Shown here: positions 13,779-14,772 of the stretch, one piece after another
Numbering within the stretch: position 1 is the stretch's first letter
How the letters are laid out: the number at the start of each line of letters is the position of its first letter
NCBI GenBank assembly: GCA_900755005.1
Contig: CAAEEX010000116.1
Coordinates: 1-14,772, forward strand
DNA length: 14,772 nucleotides
Direction: 5' to 3'
Source: an uncultured Collinsella sp.
GTDB lineage: Bacteria > Actinomycetota > Coriobacteriia > Coriobacteriales > Coriobacteriaceae
Notes under the pieces: model-generated
What the model was told of the DNA's origin: nothing
What the model saw: only the letters and a program-made list of their open reading frames with translations
The model's database searches: none
Position numbers and translations under genes: made by a program

Positions 13779-14321
13779 ATGGACGACCTCGAAAAAGTTG
13801 AAACCATCCGCACCAAGTGCAACGTGAGCTACACCGATGCCAAGGCCGCGCTCGACGTCGCCGACGGCAACGTTTTGGACGCCATCATTTGGCTCGAGTC
13901 GCAGGGCAAGACCCAGACCACGTCGGCGCACGCCGCCACCGAGTCCGCGCCAGTCGATGAGCCCTCGGCTGAGATGGTCGCCGCGCAGGCCGCCTACGAA
14001 AAGTCGAGCGAAAAGACCGACTTCTCCAAGAAGATGGACAGCGTGTGGGAGTATCTCAAAAAGCTCTTCCGCCTGAGCCTGGACACCAAGTTTATCGCCA
14101 CGCGCCGCGATGCCATCATTCTCAACATTCCCATCCTGATCCCCATCGTCGCGCTGTTTGCCTGGGGCGCCACGATATGGCTGATGCTGATTGGCCTGTT
14201 CTTTGGCATGCGTTACCGCATCGATAGCGACGGCGACGTACCCGGCAGCATCAACAACCTTATGGATCACGCCGCCGACGCCGCGGACGGCATCAAGCAG
14301 AATCTGAACGACGATAAGTAA
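13779..14321 (+). CDS. DUF4342-domain membrane protein with UBA-like N-terminus
   Basis: 180 residues. Residues 1-42 (DDLEKVETIRTKCNVSYTDA, then KAALDVADGNVLDAIIWLE) form the UBA-like three-helix domain of the DUF4342 family, similar to the N-terminus of elongation factor Ts. A low-complexity linker rich in Ala, Glu and Ser runs from about 43 to 80. A basic amphipathic stretch (WEYLKKLFRLSLDTKF, 90-105) precedes a long hydrophobic segment at 112-144, enough for one long or two tight membrane helices. The tail is acidic and soluble. The AAAGGACAGG before the ATG is the ribosome binding site. A response regulator starts only 19 bases after the stop, so the protein is probably part of, or a modulator of, a two-component system. 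Its biochemical function is unknown. Confidence 0.82.
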   Translation: MDDLEKVETIRTKCNVSYTDAKAALDVADGNVLDAIIWLESQGKTQTTSAHAATESAPVDEPSAEMVAAQAAYEKSSEKTDFSKKMDSVWEYLKKLFRLSLDTKFIATRRDAIILNIPILIPIVALFAWGATIWLMLIGLFFGMRYRIDSDGDVPGSINNLMDHAADAADGIKQNLNDDK

Positions 14322-14340
14322 TCGCAGACGGGGGGCACGA

Positions 14341-14772
14341 ATGGCACGAATCCTGATCGTAGAGGACGAGGAGAAAATCGCCCGCTTTGTGACGCTCGAA
14401 CTGGAACACGAGGGCTACCAGGTGGAGCACGCCGCTGACGGCCGCACCGCCGTAGACCTGGCGCTGGAGCGCGACTACGATCTGATTCTGCTCGACGTGC
14501 TGTTGCCGCAGCTCAACGGCATGGAGGTGCTGCGGCGCGTCCGCAAGCACAAGGATGTGCCGGTGATTATGGTCACCGCGCGCGATGCCGTGATGGATAA
14601 GGTAGCCGGGCTCGACGCCGGCGCCGACGACTACCTGACCAAGCCGTTTGCTATTGAGGAGCTGTTCGCACGGATCCGCGTGGCACTGAAGCGCTCGGAA
14701 GCCGTACGGGCGGCTTCGGGCGTTGGCGGCGCCGGTACTGGGGCGGGCACGGCAGGCGGCGCGGGCGCCGGA
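14341..14772 (+). CDS. OmpR-type response regulator, receiver domain, truncated by window end
   Basis: The first 144 codons are visible and the frame is still open at the edge. Residues 1-118 are a receiver domain: acidic pocket Glu8/Asp9 (ILIVEDEEKI), phosphorylated Asp52 in LILLDVLLP, the switch Thr in VIMVTARD and Lys101 region in DYLTKPFAIEEL. This pattern is that of the OmpR/PhoB group, whose winged-helix DNA-binding domain should follow. After the receiver comes an unusual run of Gly and Ala (from about 120 to the edge), longer than the usual linker. GGGGGG five bases before the ATG is the ribosome binding site. The 19-bp gap to the DUF4342 gene suggests one operon; a sensor histidine kinase gene is expected downstream, out of view. 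Confidence 0.9.
   Translation, partial: MARILIVEDEEKIARFVTLELEHEGYQVEHAADGRTAVDLALERDYDLILLDVLLPQLNGMEVLRRVRKHKDVPVIMVTARDAVMDKVAGLDAGADDYLTKPFAIEELFARIRVALKRSEAVRAASGVGGAGTGAGTAGGAGAG

Overview
The window looks like a chromosomal piece of a GC-rich intestinal actinobacterium of the class Coriobacteriia, most likely Collinsella or a close relative. That placement is an inference from base composition, gene style and the apparent use of leaderless starts; no rRNA or other marker gene is present. Housekeeping genes are very GC-rich (the 60-base line starting at 1081 has 42 G/C). The stretch around 9.4-13.5 kb is clearly lower (31 of 60 at 10681, 30 of 60 at 12541) and reads as an accessory island.

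Layout, left to right. (1) 1-2057, minus strand: a partial unrecognised gene, a terminator, and purH, the bifunctional last-two-steps enzyme of IMP synthesis. (2) 2335-2976, plus: a GNAT acetyltransferase. (3) 2977-3387: a gene-free stretch with two oppositely oriented copies of a 34-bp sequence around a long hairpin, perhaps a small mobile or regulatory repeat. (4) 3388-5334, minus: a secreted/membrane DUF2207 protein with a glycine-rich tail. (5) 5335-5843: gene-poor, with a short tandem repeat and a strong hairpin that no recognised gene explains. (6) 5844-6848, plus: glutamyl-Q tRNA(Asp) synthetase, apparently leaderless. (7) 6864-8504, minus: a probable operon of a small two-helix membrane protein and two overlapping calcineurin-like metallophosphoesterases.

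(8) 8505-9428: about 0.9 kb without an intact gene. It has two stacked hairpins, a 39-codon orphan C-terminal frame, the decayed C-terminus of what looks like a DUF4143-type ATPase, and two tandem stem-loop repeats with a 40-bp period. (9) 9429-12305, plus: a 958-residue protein joining one HKD/phospholipase-D-like nuclease motif, a DEAH superfamily-2 helicase core and a DUF3427-like C-terminus. It converges on a NUDIX hydrolase across a shared bidirectional terminator. Upstream of the NUDIX gene, on the same strand, is an AbiEi-family regulator with no AbiEii toxin; its promoter sits inside an inverted repeat and its mRNA is predicted to be leaderless. (10) 13779 to the end, plus: a DUF4342 (UBA-like plus membrane helix) protein and the start of an OmpR-type response regulator, probably one operon with a sensor kinase beyond the window.

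The best candidate for an under-described system is the block at 9.4-13.5 kb: nuclease-helicase, NUDIX and orphan AbiEi next to decayed genes and repeats. The parts are known families. That they work together, for example in phage defence or nucleic-acid repair, is my inference.
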